A model generated the notes under the pieces. The model was not told where the DNA came from, did no database searches, and saw nothing but the letters and a program-made list of their open reading frames with translations. From an uncultured Saprospiraceae bacterium (lineage in GTDB: Bacteria > Bacteroidota > Bacteroidia > Chitinophagales > Saprospiraceae): DNA of 52,936 nucleotides. Every line of letters starts with the position of its first letter. Position 1 is the stretch's first letter. The DNA is taken from positions 1 through 52,936 of the forward strand of contig CALDGQ010000112.1 in assembly GCA_937941765.1 (NCBI GenBank), written 5' to 3'. A program made the translations under genes and the position numbers. Positions 1 to 9,194 of the stretch are shown here, piece after piece.

Positions 1-51
1 GGATTAAAAGAACTTAAATTAATCATGGAAGTTTTTGAAATTTTCACATAA
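1..51 (+). CDS. Possible 3' end of a gene entering from the left
   Basis: The first 16 codons form the only plus-strand frame open from the window edge, ending in TAA at 49-51. The other two plus frames stop within 15 bases. The residues (GLKELKLIMEVFEIFT) look protein-like but are too few to assign a family. It could equally be chance. Confidence 0.25.
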   Translation, partial: GLKELKLIMEVFEIFT

Positions 52-81
52 TAGTTTTTTATTATATGAATTTTTTATTCA

Positions 82-151
82 ATTCGTGATAATTGACAGG
101 GTTAGAAACCTTTGGCTCGGTTAAACAAAAGCGAGCCGAAGGTTTCTAACC
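82..151. repeat. Palindromic intergenic element (hairpin, left-end copy)
   Basis: Arms 100-119 and 132-151 are 20-base inverted copies with one G/T-compatible difference and a 12-base loop. Bases 82-119 recur in inverted orientation at 52777-52814, with 37 of 38 positions matching by eye. The core words AGGTTnnAAACCT and GGCTCGC are shared with elements at 48.8-49.0 kb and 52.75 kb, so this is a dispersed REP-like or MITE-like family. It also lies where a terminator would be expected for the minus-strand peptidase gene that ends at 248. Confidence 0.7.
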
Positions 152-247
152 TCTCGGTGTTTGGCAACCAACTTTCGTGCATTTTCGCACAGTCTGACGT
201 AATAACGGTCATATCATATATCATACATCATAAAATCATAAATCACC

Positions 248-2647
248 TTATCTAACAACCTCCATACGCATCGTCTTCGTAACCTCCGTTCCCGTCTCAA
301 CTCTATAAAAATAAACACCTGCACCCCAAGAAGCAGTATTCAATTTCACAGTTTGCAAATTGGATGCTACAGGTGCTTCATATACTTTTTGCCCAAAAGC
401 GTTGTGAATAATCAAATTAGCATTTTGAAAGTCGGAAATATTATTTAATTCGATGGTTGTAAAATCAGTTGCTGGATTGGGTCTGTTTTGATAAATAACA
501 AAATCTTCGCTATCAATTTCAATAGTTTGCACAAAATCACCTTCTGCACTGATCACCATATCATCAATATAAAAACCATCTTGTCTCAATCCACCATCTG
601 ATAACAATTGGAATTGAACATATAACGAACCACCAACATAGTCTGCCAAATCTACAGTTTCTTCTACCCAGTCATTTTGATTCCCTTCCCAAATTGGTTG
701 ATCAAAGTTTTGAAAGCCTTGACCTAATACAGAATAAGTTCCACATCCAGGAGCCCAGTTTTGACCATCTGATGATAACATTACTTGCGCGTAATCATAT
801 CCTTGTTCGATTTCCCACATTGACCAAAATTCCAACTTAGCATCTGTCGCCATCGACAAATCAATGACAGACGTAAGCTCCATGATATTGTACGCATTGT
901 TTTGATAATTTTGAAATGGAGAATCTGTAATACTCGAAGGAATCGATTTATATTCTTCCGTTGTTGAATCCCAAGTATTTCCTTGAACGTTGTTCCAATT
1001 ATCAAAATCATCCCCTTCATCTACGATCAATGGAGTCCCAGCGGAACCACTCCCTGATCCATAAATTGCGGTCAACGTATCTCTACGAATATACATACCA
1101 TTATCCACCAATAACTCCATTTTTATTTCTTCTCCATCCGTTATATCGCTATTTAATGCATAACCAATTCCATCCGCTATTTCTTGTCCCATTGTTAGAT
1201 TGTGCGTATTTGGTGTACCCACATTGTCAATGTTATTTGAAATTGCGACCAAAGAAACAGTCAATGGACCATCTTGTAAACCATATTTTTTCAAATTGTA
1301 ACTGATATTTCCAAGAGTAGAAGATGTATTAATACCTGTATCAATAGTTGCCAATCCCATGTTCAAAACTAGGTGAACGGTTGTTATATTTTGTTGAACC
1401 GTTGCTTGAATAATTTTTAAAATCTCATTTTGTGCAGGCCAAAATCCTTGAGACCCAGGTCCAACCTCAGGCGTCATAGAATAGATTACTGGTTTCGTTG
1501 TTGTTTCACCATACATCCAATCATCACTGTCTCCGTTCACAGTATATCCAACTGTTTCACTTCCTGTCCCAGCAAAATAATTATTCTCTCTAGTCATCGC
1601 TTCTGCCATGTTATTAAAAATATCAGCATCAACCGTTGGCGTATCAGAGTATCCCCATGGATAAATTAGTAGATTTCCGTAAGTATGATAATTCATACAA
1701 ATTTGGAATTCATGCGCATTACAAAAGTCACGAACATTTTGTGTTTCAGGTTCTGAGAATGGTGCCGTTCCGCGATAAGTTTGTGATTCTGGATTAGGTG
1801 AAGAACCATTGTTATCAAACCCCCATTCGTACCCATAATTTCTATTTAGGTCAACACCAAAAGTCCCGTCTCCATTATCACGACGATTTTTTCTCCAAAA
1901 ACCACCTCCATTAGGATCCGTTGTTTCATTATAAATGTAACCATCAGGATTAATTACTGGAACAAAATAGATTTCTGTATTGTCAACAAGATATTTCATT
2001 TCTGGATCCGTGTCATAATTCTCCAACAAATACCACATGAAAAAGATATTTTGAATTAAACCGCCAGGTTCACGTGCATGTGTTACTGAGTTAAAGAACA
2101 CTTCAGGTTCAGATTCATCTTGATTCGGATTGTCTGAAATCTTTACCCAATAGATTGGACGACCTTCATGAGTTAGTATTGGTCCGATTGGTTCTTTTAT
2201 TGTTATCAAATTTGGATACTGAGCAGCCATTGCATCTAGATTGGCCAACGCTTCTTCGTAAGTCAAAAAACCTCCTTGACTTCCTAATTCGAAATTGTCA
2301 GGAATTGGATATTCAAATCCAGAAGAAGTTCCATCGCATGCGTCTCGGAAACTGATTGGAGAAGCTGCATTTTCTTGATAATGAGTTCTCATGTTTTCTA
2401 TCAACATTTCATATTCCCAATCATTGTCTTCCAATAATTGCAATTCAGAAGCAGCATAAACACCTTCTAAAAATTGACCATGTGCATGGCGGACACCACA
2501 ATCACAAGCAACACCTAATGCTACTAAATCTTGGACATTTTTTCCTTCTAATGAAATTTGAACTTTAGAATATACTTCATCAGCATTTTGTCCTGATACC
2601 AACGAAAAGCTAAATAGAAAAATGAATAGTAAAAGATTCTTGACCAT
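248..2647 (-). CDS. Secreted M14 zinc carboxypeptidase with T9SS sorting domain
   Basis: This 799-residue secreted metallocarboxypeptidase should remove C-terminal residues from peptides outside the cell. An N-terminal signal peptide (to about residue 20, ending VSGQ) leads to a propeptide-like region and then the M14 catalytic domain at about 125-425. The zinc ligands are HARE (H190, E193) and H321 in NYHTYG. INPDGY and DLNRNY are substrate-site motifs and E394 in MTPE is the likely catalytic glutamate. A beta-sandwich region with an IDD motif (about 550-700) resembles MAM or immune-inhibitor-A-type domains. The last ~80 residues (YQNRPNPA to the end) are a type-A T9SS sorting domain. It is a tandem paralogue of the next minus-strand gene. 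The ATG at 2647 directly precedes the signal peptide. The family call is secure; substrate specificity cannot be read from the sequence. Confidence 0.93.
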   Translation of the reverse strand: MVKNLLLFIFLFSFSLVSGQNADEVYSKVQISLEGKNVQDLVALGVACDCGVRHAHGQFLEGVYAASELQLLEDNDWEYEMLIENMRTHYQENAASPISFRDACDGTSSGFEYPIPDNFELGSQGGFLTYEEALANLDAMAAQYPNLITIKEPIGPILTHEGRPIYWVKISDNPNQDESEPEVFFNSVTHAREPGGLIQNIFFMWYLLENYDTDPEMKYLVDNTEIYFVPVINPDGYIYNETTDPNGGGFWRKNRRDNGDGTFGVDLNRNYGYEWGFDNNGSSPNPESQTYRGTAPFSEPETQNVRDFCNAHEFQICMNYHTYGNLLIYPWGYSDTPTVDADIFNNMAEAMTRENNYFAGTGSETVGYTVNGDSDDWMYGETTTKPVIYSMTPEVGPGSQGFWPAQNEILKIIQATVQQNITTVHLVLNMGLATIDTGINTSSTLGNISYNLKKYGLQDGPLTVSLVAISNNIDNVGTPNTHNLTMGQEIADGIGYALNSDITDGEEIKMELLVDNGMYIRRDTLTAIYGSGSGSAGTPLIVDEGDDFDNWNNVQGNTWDSTTEEYKSIPSSITDSPFQNYQNNAYNIMELTSVIDLSMATDAKLEFWSMWEIEQGYDYAQVMLSSDGQNWAPGCGTYSVLGQGFQNFDQPIWEGNQNDWVEETVDLADYVGGSLYVQFQLLSDGGLRQDGFYIDDMVISAEGDFVQTIEIDSEDFVIYQNRPNPATDFTTIELNNISDFQNANLIIHNAFGQKVYEAPVASNLQTVKLNTASWGAGVYFYRVETGTEVTKTMRMEVVR

Positions 2648-2770
2648 ACCGTCTTAATTTTAGGTTTTTATTTAAAATACTCCTAAAATTAAGAAATTTT
2701 TACGCTTTAATTTGTCGCTTAAACTTTATTGTGATGTATGATTAATGATTTTATGATTTATGATAGGATC

Positions 2771-3040
2771 GAAAATACGTGAGCTCGCGCCCATTCGTCA
2801 TATCATAAATCATACATCATTAATCATTAATCAAAATCCCACATACTAACAATGTCAGATAAGTCGAAAATACGTAAGCTCGCATCGCTTTGATCATATC
2901 GTACATCATTAATCATTAATCATTAATCAAACCCCACATACTAACAATGTCAGATAGGTCGAAAATACATGAGCTCGCAACGCTTTGATCATATCATACA
3001 TCACTAATCATACATCGATCATCATACATCGATCATCATA
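2771..3040. repeat. 95-bp tandem repeat between the two M14 genes
   Basis: This block lies in the 401-base gap between the paralogous peptidases. The word GAAAATACnTnAGCTCGC starts at 2771, 2866 and 2961, exactly 95 bases apart. The full unit, including CACATACTAACAATGTCAGATA and CGCTTTGATCATATC, is well conserved in the last two copies and partial in the first. A 14-bp unit (CATACATCGATCAT) is also repeated twice at 3009-3036, and AATCATT words recur throughout. The right end abuts the 3' end of the second peptidase gene. I see no gene here. Confidence 0.8.
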
Positions 3041-3048
3041 AAATCAAT

Positions 3049-5454
3049 TTACCTAACAACTTCCATACGCATCGTCTTAGTTACTTCATCACCTGTTTCC
3101 ACTCTGTAAAAATAAACACCTGTACTCCAAGAAGTGGTATTTAATTTCAGTGTTTGCAAGTCAGTAGCGACTGGTGCTTCGTATACTTTTTGACCGACTG
3201 TATTGTGGACAATCAACTTTGCATTTCGAAATTTCTTGATATTATGCAATTCGATCGTTGTAAAATTGGACGCTGGATTTGGACGGTTTTGATAAATGAC
3301 AAAATCATCATTATCAATTTCAATGGTTTGAACAAAGTCCCCTTCTGCCGTTACAATCAGATCATCGATATAAAATCCATCTTGTCTCATGAATCCATCA
3401 GAAATTAATTGGAATTGAATATACAAAGGACCGCCAACAAAATCAGCCAAATCAACAGATTCAGGAACCCACTCATTTTGAATACCATCCCAAATCGGTT
3501 CTTCGAAATTTAAAGACCCTTGACCTAAAACAGAATAGTTTCCACAACCGGGCACCCAATCTTGACCATCAGTAGATAACAATATTTGCACAAAGTCAAA
3601 ACCTTGTTCGACATCCCATTTTGTCCAAAAATCCAGCTGTGCTGTTGTGGCCATGGTCAGATCAACGGAGGTAGTCAATTCCATAATATTGTAGGCATTG
3701 TTTTGATAATTTTGATTTGGAGAATCCGTAATACTTGAAGGAATTGAAACATAATCTTCTGTAGTTGAGTTCCATGAATTTCCTTGTACATTATCCCAAT
3801 TAGAAAAATCAGTTCCATTTTCTGTTAACAATGGAGTTCCGGAACCACCATTTCCAGAATTGTAAACAGCAGTCAAAGTATCTCTACGAATATACAATCC
3901 ATTGTCAATCAAAAATTCAATCTTAATGGTTTCTCCATCGGTGATGTTTGAATTTACAGAATAGTTAATAGCATCATCGACATCTTCGCCCATATTCATA
4001 TAGAGTTCATTCGGATCTCCAACGGCAATAACATTGGATGTAATCGGCGCTAATGAAACGGTAAGTGAACCGTCTTGCAATCCATATTTTTTCAAATTGT
4101 ATTCAATGTTTCCACTAGTTGCATCAATGGCAATACCAGTATTAATCGTTGCCAAACCCATATTTAAAACTAGATGAGCAGTTGTCAAATTTTGTTGAAC
4201 AGTAGATTGAATAATGTCTAAAATCGCACCTTCTGGTGGCCAAAATCCCATTGATGCTGGTCCTGCTTCTGGTGTCATTCCGTATATGATTGGCTTGGTA
4301 GTTTGCTCTCCATACATCCAATCATCCACATTTCCATTGACAGTATAACCAACTGTTTCCGTTCCTGTCCCAGCAAGATAATTATTCTCTCTAGTCATGG
4401 CTTCTGACAGGTTATTAAAGATTGGTGCATCAACCGTTGGTGAATCTGAATGTCCCCATGGATAGATTAATAAATTTCCGTAAGTATGGTAGTTCATACA
4501 AATTTTGAATAAGTGCTCATTACAAAAGTCACGGATATTTTGAGTTTCTGGTTCCGAAAATGGTTCTGAACCACGATAAGTTTGAGAAGAAGTATTGGGT
4601 GAAGAACCATTGTTATCAAACCCCCATTCGTATCCATAATTTCTATTCAAATCTACCCCAAAAGTTCCATCCCCATTATCTCGACGATTTTTTCTCCAAT
4701 AAATATCCCCATTGTCATAATTAGCTTCATTAAATAAATAACCATCAGGATTAATCACTGGAACAAAATACATTTCAGTATTATTAACTAAATATTGCAT
4801 TTCAGGATCGTCCTCATAATTTTCCAACAAATACCACATGTAGTAGATCATCTGAATCAATCCACCAGGTTCGCGTGCATGTGTTACTGCATTATAAAAC
4901 ACTTCTGGTTCTGCTTCATTTTGATTCGGATTATCAGAAATTTTCACATAATAAATAGGACGACCTTCATGAGTCAATATCGGACCTGTAGGTTGTTTTA
5001 CCGTAATCAAATTAGGAAACTGTGCAGCCATTGCATCTAGATGGTCTAGCATTTCTTGGTAAGTCAAAAAACCACCTAAACTTCCCAATTCAAAATTTTC
5101 AGGTATCGGGTATTTATAGCCAGCAACACTTCCATCACAAGCATCTCTAAAACTGATTGGCAGCTCTGCATTTTCCAAATATTCGGTAGCCATATTTTCA
5201 ATCAACATTTCATATTCCCAATCATTGTCTTGCAACAATTGTAATTCGGAAGCAGCAAAAACGCCCTCTAAAGATTCACCATGTGCATGACGAACTCCGC
5301 AATCACAGGCGACCCCTAAATTGACCAATTCTTGGACATTTTTTCCTTCCAAAGAAATTTGAACTTTTGAATATATTTCATTGGAACTTTGTCCGGATAC
5401 CATCGAAAAGTTCATTAGAAAAATTAGTATCAGTGTATTTCTAAATGTATCCAT
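3049..5454 (-). CDS. Secreted M14 zinc carboxypeptidase with T9SS sorting domain (paralogue 2)
   Basis: This 801-residue protein is closely similar to the downstream 799-residue gene along its full length, so the pair is a tandem duplication. It has a signal peptide to about residue 22 (MVSGQ) and an M14 domain with HARE (H192, E195), a histidine in NYHTYG at about 323, DLNRNY, INPDGY and MTPE at about 396. A beta-sandwich region with FYIDD follows, then a T9SS type-A tail starting near YQNRPNPA. All catalytic residues are present in both copies, so both are probably active. It starts at the ATG just before the signal peptide and is divergent from the peroxiredoxin-like gene at 5537, sharing an 82-base promoter region. 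Differences between copies cluster in the propeptide and loops such as the one following INPDGY, which could alter substrate range. Confidence 0.93.
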   Translation of the reverse strand: MDTFRNTLILIFLMNFSMVSGQSSNEIYSKVQISLEGKNVQELVNLGVACDCGVRHAHGESLEGVFAASELQLLQDNDWEYEMLIENMATEYLENAELPISFRDACDGSVAGYKYPIPENFELGSLGGFLTYQEMLDHLDAMAAQFPNLITVKQPTGPILTHEGRPIYYVKISDNPNQNEAEPEVFYNAVTHAREPGGLIQMIYYMWYLLENYEDDPEMQYLVNNTEMYFVPVINPDGYLFNEANYDNGDIYWRKNRRDNGDGTFGVDLNRNYGYEWGFDNNGSSPNTSSQTYRGSEPFSEPETQNIRDFCNEHLFKICMNYHTYGNLLIYPWGHSDSPTVDAPIFNNLSEAMTRENNYLAGTGTETVGYTVNGNVDDWMYGEQTTKPIIYGMTPEAGPASMGFWPPEGAILDIIQSTVQQNLTTAHLVLNMGLATINTGIAIDATSGNIEYNLKKYGLQDGSLTVSLAPITSNVIAVGDPNELYMNMGEDVDDAINYSVNSNITDGETIKIEFLIDNGLYIRRDTLTAVYNSGNGGSGTPLLTENGTDFSNWDNVQGNSWNSTTEDYVSIPSSITDSPNQNYQNNAYNIMELTTSVDLTMATTAQLDFWTKWDVEQGFDFVQILLSTDGQDWVPGCGNYSVLGQGSLNFEEPIWDGIQNEWVPESVDLADFVGGPLYIQFQLISDGFMRQDGFYIDDLIVTAEGDFVQTIEIDNDDFVIYQNRPNPASNFTTIELHNIKKFRNAKLIVHNTVGQKVYEAPVATDLQTLKLNTTSWSTGVYFYRVETGDEVTKTMRMEVVR

Positions 5455-5536
5455 TATTTTGTTTTTTAAGTGTTAATATTGCTTTCTAAAAATAAGCATT
5501 TTTTCTTGTTACAATAGATGCTAAAAACGCTTTAAC

Positions 5537-6187
5537 ATGAATCTTAAATCATTATTCTACCTATCGGTATTAATCCTATTTTGTTTAAGTTGCAAACAGA
5601 AAAAAAATTCGACAAACGATGCGTCCGATCTTACAAAATATGGAATGAAAATCAATCCAACCTATGAACTGGGCGGCTTAGCAGCTGGAACGACTGCTCC
5701 ATTATTCAATAAATTGACAAACCTCGGGGATCAATTCGATCTTAAAAAAGAGCTTGAAAAAAATCCAGTTGTTGTTATTTTTTATCGTGGATATTGGTGC
5801 CCACTTTGTCACAAACATCTGAGTCAATTTCAAGAAGATTTGCTACAATCGAAAAAGCAATTTTCTGTGGTTGCAATCACGCCTGAACAATTTGAGTTTG
5901 TAGAAAAAACAGTTGAGAAAGATGCCTTGACGATTCCTGTAATTTACGATGATGATGAATCGATTATGAAAAATTACAAAGTTGCTTTTGAAGTAACGGA
6001 AGCCTATCAAAAAAAGATCAAAACTTTTAAGGGGCAAGATATTGCAGAGAACAATGGAAAGGAAAATGCTACCCTACCCGTTCCTGCCACCTACATCATT
6101 AGACAAGATGGAAAAATTATAAAAACATTTTATGACCCTAACTATAAAACTAGAGCAAGTGTTACTGATATTTTGGAACATTTATAA
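5537..6187 (+). CDS. Peroxiredoxin-like (AhpC/TSA) lipoprotein
   Basis: This 216-residue thioredoxin-fold protein is probably a membrane-anchored thiol peroxidase or thiol-disulfide reductase. A lipoprotein signal is visible, with the lipobox ending FCLSC (Cys19). Residues 45-215 follow the AhpC/TSA family pattern: APLF near the start, a beta strand VVVIFYRG, then the active site WCPLC (Cys88, Cys91), and later a cis-proline-type region around PATYIIRQDGKI. The Arg in FYRG is typical of the peroxiredoxin-like subgroup. The two-cysteine CPLC motif also allows a TlpA/ResA-like disulfide reductase role. It stands alone on the plus strand, divergent from a peptidase gene. Confidence 0.82.
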   Translation: MNLKSLFYLSVLILFCLSCKQKKNSTNDASDLTKYGMKINPTYELGGLAAGTTAPLFNKLTNLGDQFDLKKELEKNPVVVIFYRGYWCPLCHKHLSQFQEDLLQSKKQFSVVAITPEQFEFVEKTVEKDALTIPVIYDDDESIMKNYKVAFEVTEAYQKKIKTFKGQDIAENNGKENATLPVPATYIIRQDGKIIKTFYDPNYKTRASVTDILEHL

Positions 6188-6244
6188 GGTCGATTTTGTA
6201 AAGGATATTGCATAAATCATATAGAATTTCCCTTTATCTAATTG

Positions 6245-6252
6245 TATATTTG
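6245..6252 (+). promoter_or_regulatory. Candidate Bacteroidota -7 box (TATATTTG)
   Basis: TATATTTG matches the TAnnTTTG -7 consensus of Bacteroidota housekeeping promoters and lies 18 bases before the ATG at 6271. No convincing TTTG -33 box is visible at the expected distance, so this is tentative. Confidence 0.4.
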
Positions 6253-6270
6253 ACAAACTAAAAATTTGAA

Positions 6271-7665
6271 ATGAAAAATATAATTCTACTATTCGCTTTC
6301 TGTATTGGAATAATCAACTATACAACTGCGCAAGATGTAACGATTGGTAATACCACATTGACACAAACTAATCTTGTCACTGGGATTCAGATTCCATGGG
6401 AAATACTATGGGGAGCGGATGATCACATTTGGATTACGGAGAGAAGAGGTCGTGTCCTTCGGGTTGACCCTAACAACGGAAACACGGAGACGATATTAAA
6501 TATTCAGTCGCAAGTTGAAAGTGGCGGCGAACCTGGAATGCTGGGAATGGTTTTGCATCCTGATTTCGAAACGACGCCTACTGTATATTTGGCATATACT
6601 TATGCTGAGGGATTTAATGTAAAAATAAGAATTGCAAGTTTTGACTGGAATGGTACCGCACTGGTCAATGAAACTACTATGATTGAAAATATTATAGGTG
6701 GTGGAATTCATTGCGGAACTAGATTGTTGGTTTTACCTGACAATACCATCATGATTACAACAGGTGATGGAGGTGATAGTTCAATATCACAAAATATGAA
6801 CAGCATGTCTGGTAAAACTTTACGAATGAATCTGGATGGCTCTATTCCAGCTGACAATCCTGATCCAAATAGTTATATCTGGTCAAGTGGTCATAGAAAT
6901 GCCCAAGGACTTTGCAATGGGCCAAATGGAATTGTCTATAGTTCTGAACATGGTGCTCAAGCATCTGATGAATTCAACATTATAGAAAAAGGAAGGAATT
7001 ATGGTTGGCCAACCGTACAAGGAATGTGCAACACCACTACTGAAATGAATTTCTGCAATGCCAACAATGTCCGTGAACCTCTAACAGAGTACACACCATG
7101 TGTTGCAGTTAATGGAATTGAGTATTACAATCACCCTGCGATTCCAGAATTGCAAAACTCTGTATTGATGGCAGTGCTTGGTGGATTAAGTGGCGGTGCG
7201 GAACGAATGGAACAATTGAAGATGAGTGACGATGGATTATCTGTTGTTGAACAAAATGAGTTCATGTCTAATCTTGGAAGACTCCGTGATATTTGTGTCA
7301 ATCCATATGATGGTTCCATCTATCTTGCAACCAATGGTCCACAATATCCTGGAAGTGGTCCTAACAGAATTGTCCAATATACCAATGAAGATTATGTTAT
7401 CATCGACAATACAACTACAGTTGAAAACAATCAGTTCGTCAAAGTATTTCCTAATCCAATGAAGGAAACGGGTACTTTCACTTTTTCTGAAAATTTTATT
7501 GGCGCTGAATATGAAGTGATCAGTTTTGGAGGTGAAACGGTTATGAAAAAAACAATCACCAAAACGACGGAAGAGATTTCAACTTCGAAATTGGCTGCTG
7601 GGATGTATTATGTTAAGGCGGAAAATGAGGTTGGGATTATTACTAGGACTTTTGTGGTGCAGTAA
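6271..7665 (+). CDS. Secreted glucose/sorbosone dehydrogenase-type protein with T9SS tail
   Basis: This 464-residue protein resembles the soluble PQQ-dependent aldose dehydrogenase (GSDH, YliI-like) beta-propeller family, which oxidises sugars outside the inner membrane. A signal peptide ends near TTAQ (residue 21). Family landmarks include WGADDHIWITERRGRV, EPGMLGM, GIHCGTRL (histidine in the expected active-site loop), TTGDGGD, SGKTLRMNLDGSIPADNP and SGHRNAQGL. The last ~75 residues (VFPNPMKETG to the end) form a type-A T9SS sorting domain, so the enzyme is secreted or surface-attached. Whether PQQ is bound cannot be told from sequence alone; some family members have other roles. Confidence 0.87.
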   Translation: MKNIILLFAFCIGIINYTTAQDVTIGNTTLTQTNLVTGIQIPWEILWGADDHIWITERRGRVLRVDPNNGNTETILNIQSQVESGGEPGMLGMVLHPDFETTPTVYLAYTYAEGFNVKIRIASFDWNGTALVNETTMIENIIGGGIHCGTRLLVLPDNTIMITTGDGGDSSISQNMNSMSGKTLRMNLDGSIPADNPDPNSYIWSSGHRNAQGLCNGPNGIVYSSEHGAQASDEFNIIEKGRNYGWPTVQGMCNTTTEMNFCNANNVREPLTEYTPCVAVNGIEYYNHPAIPELQNSVLMAVLGGLSGGAERMEQLKMSDDGLSVVEQNEFMSNLGRLRDICVNPYDGSIYLATNGPQYPGSGPNRIVQYTNEDYVIIDNTTTVENNQFVKVFPNPMKETGTFTFSENFIGAEYEVISFGGETVMKKTITKTTEEISTSKLAAGMYYVKAENEVGIITRTFVVQ

Positions 7666-7731
7666 ATACGAATTTAAAATAATTGTCGAGTATTCGCTTC
7701 GCACAATTCTCGAATGTAAAATTTAAAATAG

Positions 7732-7767
7732 ACGCCCATACGTGTTACTCGCGTGTGGGCGTTTTTT
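7732..7767 (+). terminator. Rho-independent terminator after the sugar dehydrogenase gene
   Basis: The 11-base arms ACGCCCATACG (7732-7742) and CGTGTGGGCGT (7752-7762) pair with one wobble and are followed by a run of six T. Confidence 0.8.
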
Positions 7768-7844
7768 CACGTACGTGACCTATACCATTCGATAGAGAGA
7801 AACGACTGAGACAATTATTTCAAACATCTATCTCCATTTTTCCT

Positions 7845-7852
7845 TATTTTTG
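7845..7852 (+). promoter_or_regulatory. Candidate -7 box (TATTTTTG) of the thiolase gene
   Basis: TATTTTTG fits TAnnTTTG and lies 39 bases before the thiolase ATG at 7892. A start of transcription just downstream would give a leader of about 30-35 bases. This argues against translation from the in-frame ATG at 7850, which overlaps the box. The -33 element is weak. Confidence 0.45.
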
Positions 7853-7891
7853 CACCAAATTATCAAACCATTTAATCATAAAAAATTTACA

Positions 7892-9070
7892 ATGAAAGAA
7901 GTATATATTCTATGTGCAGTCAGAACACCAATGGGAAGTTGGGGCGGACAATTGAAAGGATTTACGGCACCACAACTAGGAACGTTGGCAATCAAAGGAG
8001 CATTGGAAAAAACAGGTATTGATGCAAAACATGTCAATGAAGTTTATTTTGGAAATGTATGTTCTGCAAATTTAGGACAAGCGCCAGCCAGACAAGCGGC
8101 TTTGGGAGCAGGGATCAGTGATACGGTTCCATGTACGACGATCAATAAAGTATGTTCTTCTGGAATGAAGTCGGTTATGCTGGGTGCACAGTCGATTATG
8201 GTTGGACACAATGATTTAGTAGTGACAGGTGGAATGGAGAGTATGTCTAACATCCCATTTTATTTACCAAAAGCAAGATGGGGAATGAAATTCGGTGCTG
8301 GTGAAGTGGTGGATGGTTTGCAGAAAGATGGTTTGGTAGATGCTTATGATCATAACGCAATGGGTGTTTGTGCGGATGCTACTGCTGTAAAACACGACAT
8401 CACAAGAGAACAACAAGACACTTACGCTATTCAGTCTTATAAGAGAGCGGCCGCTGCAACAGAAGCGAATCATTTTAGTGAAGAGATTATTCCGGTCAGT
8501 ATTCCTCAGAGAAAAGGAGATCCAATCATCATGAAAGAAGATGAGGAGTACAAAAAAGTAATGTTTGAAAAAGTACCTAAGCTACGTCCCGCATTTTCTA
8601 AAGATGGAACGGTGACTGCTGCCAATGCTTCTACTATCAATGATGGTGCTGCTTGTTTAATTTTAGCAAGTAAAGAAAAGGCGGAAGAACTCGGCATCAA
8701 GCCAGTTGCAAAAATCTTGTCTTTCGCAGATGCTGCTCACGAACCTAAATGGTTTACCACTGCTCCTACTAAAGCCGCTCCTCTCGCTTTGGAACGTGCT
8801 GGCCTAAAAATGGATGATGTTGATTTCTTCGAAGTGAATGAAGCATTTTCTGTCGTAACGATGGCTTTTAATAAAACTTTCAGTTTGTCAGAAGATAAGG
8901 TCAATGTTTTTGGTGGTGCTGTTTCTATGGGGCATCCACTTGGTGCTTCTGGTGCACGTATTGTTACTACTTTGAATTCTGTGTTGCATAAAAAGGATGG
9001 GAAGATTGGTTTGGCGACGCTTTGTAATGGTGGTGGTGGTGCTTCGGCTATTGTTATCGAACGCTTATAA
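7892..9070 (+). CDS. Acetyl-CoA C-acyltransferase (thiolase)
   Basis: This 392-residue thiolase interconverts acyl-CoA plus acetyl-CoA with 3-ketoacyl-CoA (beta-oxidation or acetoacetyl-CoA formation) in the cytoplasm. The nucleophile is Cys88 in INKVCSSGMKS. The general-base histidine is in GHPLGASGARI, the second catalytic cysteine is in LCNGGGGAS and NEAF is present. The length equals the family norm when translation starts at 7892. The in-frame ATG at 7850 would add 14 residues unlike any thiolase and overlaps the likely promoter. The gene is monocistronic and converges on the PKD-protein gene across a long hairpin. Motifs do not separate a degradative thiolase from a biosynthetic acetyl-CoA acetyltransferase (atoB/phaA-like); the latter is slightly favoured by length. 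Confidence 0.95.
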   Translation: MKEVYILCAVRTPMGSWGGQLKGFTAPQLGTLAIKGALEKTGIDAKHVNEVYFGNVCSANLGQAPARQAALGAGISDTVPCTTINKVCSSGMKSVMLGAQSIMVGHNDLVVTGGMESMSNIPFYLPKARWGMKFGAGEVVDGLQKDGLVDAYDHNAMGVCADATAVKHDITREQQDTYAIQSYKRAAAATEANHFSEEIIPVSIPQRKGDPIIMKEDEEYKKVMFEKVPKLRPAFSKDGTVTAANASTINDGAACLILASKEKAEELGIKPVAKILSFADAAHEPKWFTTAPTKAAPLALERAGLKMDDVDFFEVNEAFSVVTMAFNKTFSLSEDKVNVFGGAVSMGHPLGASGARIVTTLNSVLHKKDGKIGLATLCNGGGGASAIVIERL

Positions 9071-9120
9071 GTTTAAGAATAAGTCGAAGTCTAAGTTTAA
9101 TTGACCGATGTTACGAAAAA

Positions 9121-9172
9121 AAGATTAAGTTTAAAACAACTCGCCCTCGCGTTTGGTTTTAAACTTAATCTT
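9121..9172. terminator. Bidirectional hairpin between convergent genes
   Basis: Arms AAGATTAAGTTTAAAAC (9121-9137) and its exact complement (9156-9172) form a 17-bp perfect stem with an 18-base loop. It sits between the thiolase stop at 9070 and the end of the PKD gene at 9195. Flanking words (AAGTCGAAG at 9080 and CTTCGACTT at 9176) extend the inverted symmetry outward, making a large nested palindrome. It has A-rich and T-rich flanks, so it could terminate transcription both ways. Confidence 0.6.
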
Positions 9173-9194
9173 ATTCTTCGACTTAAACTTAGCC

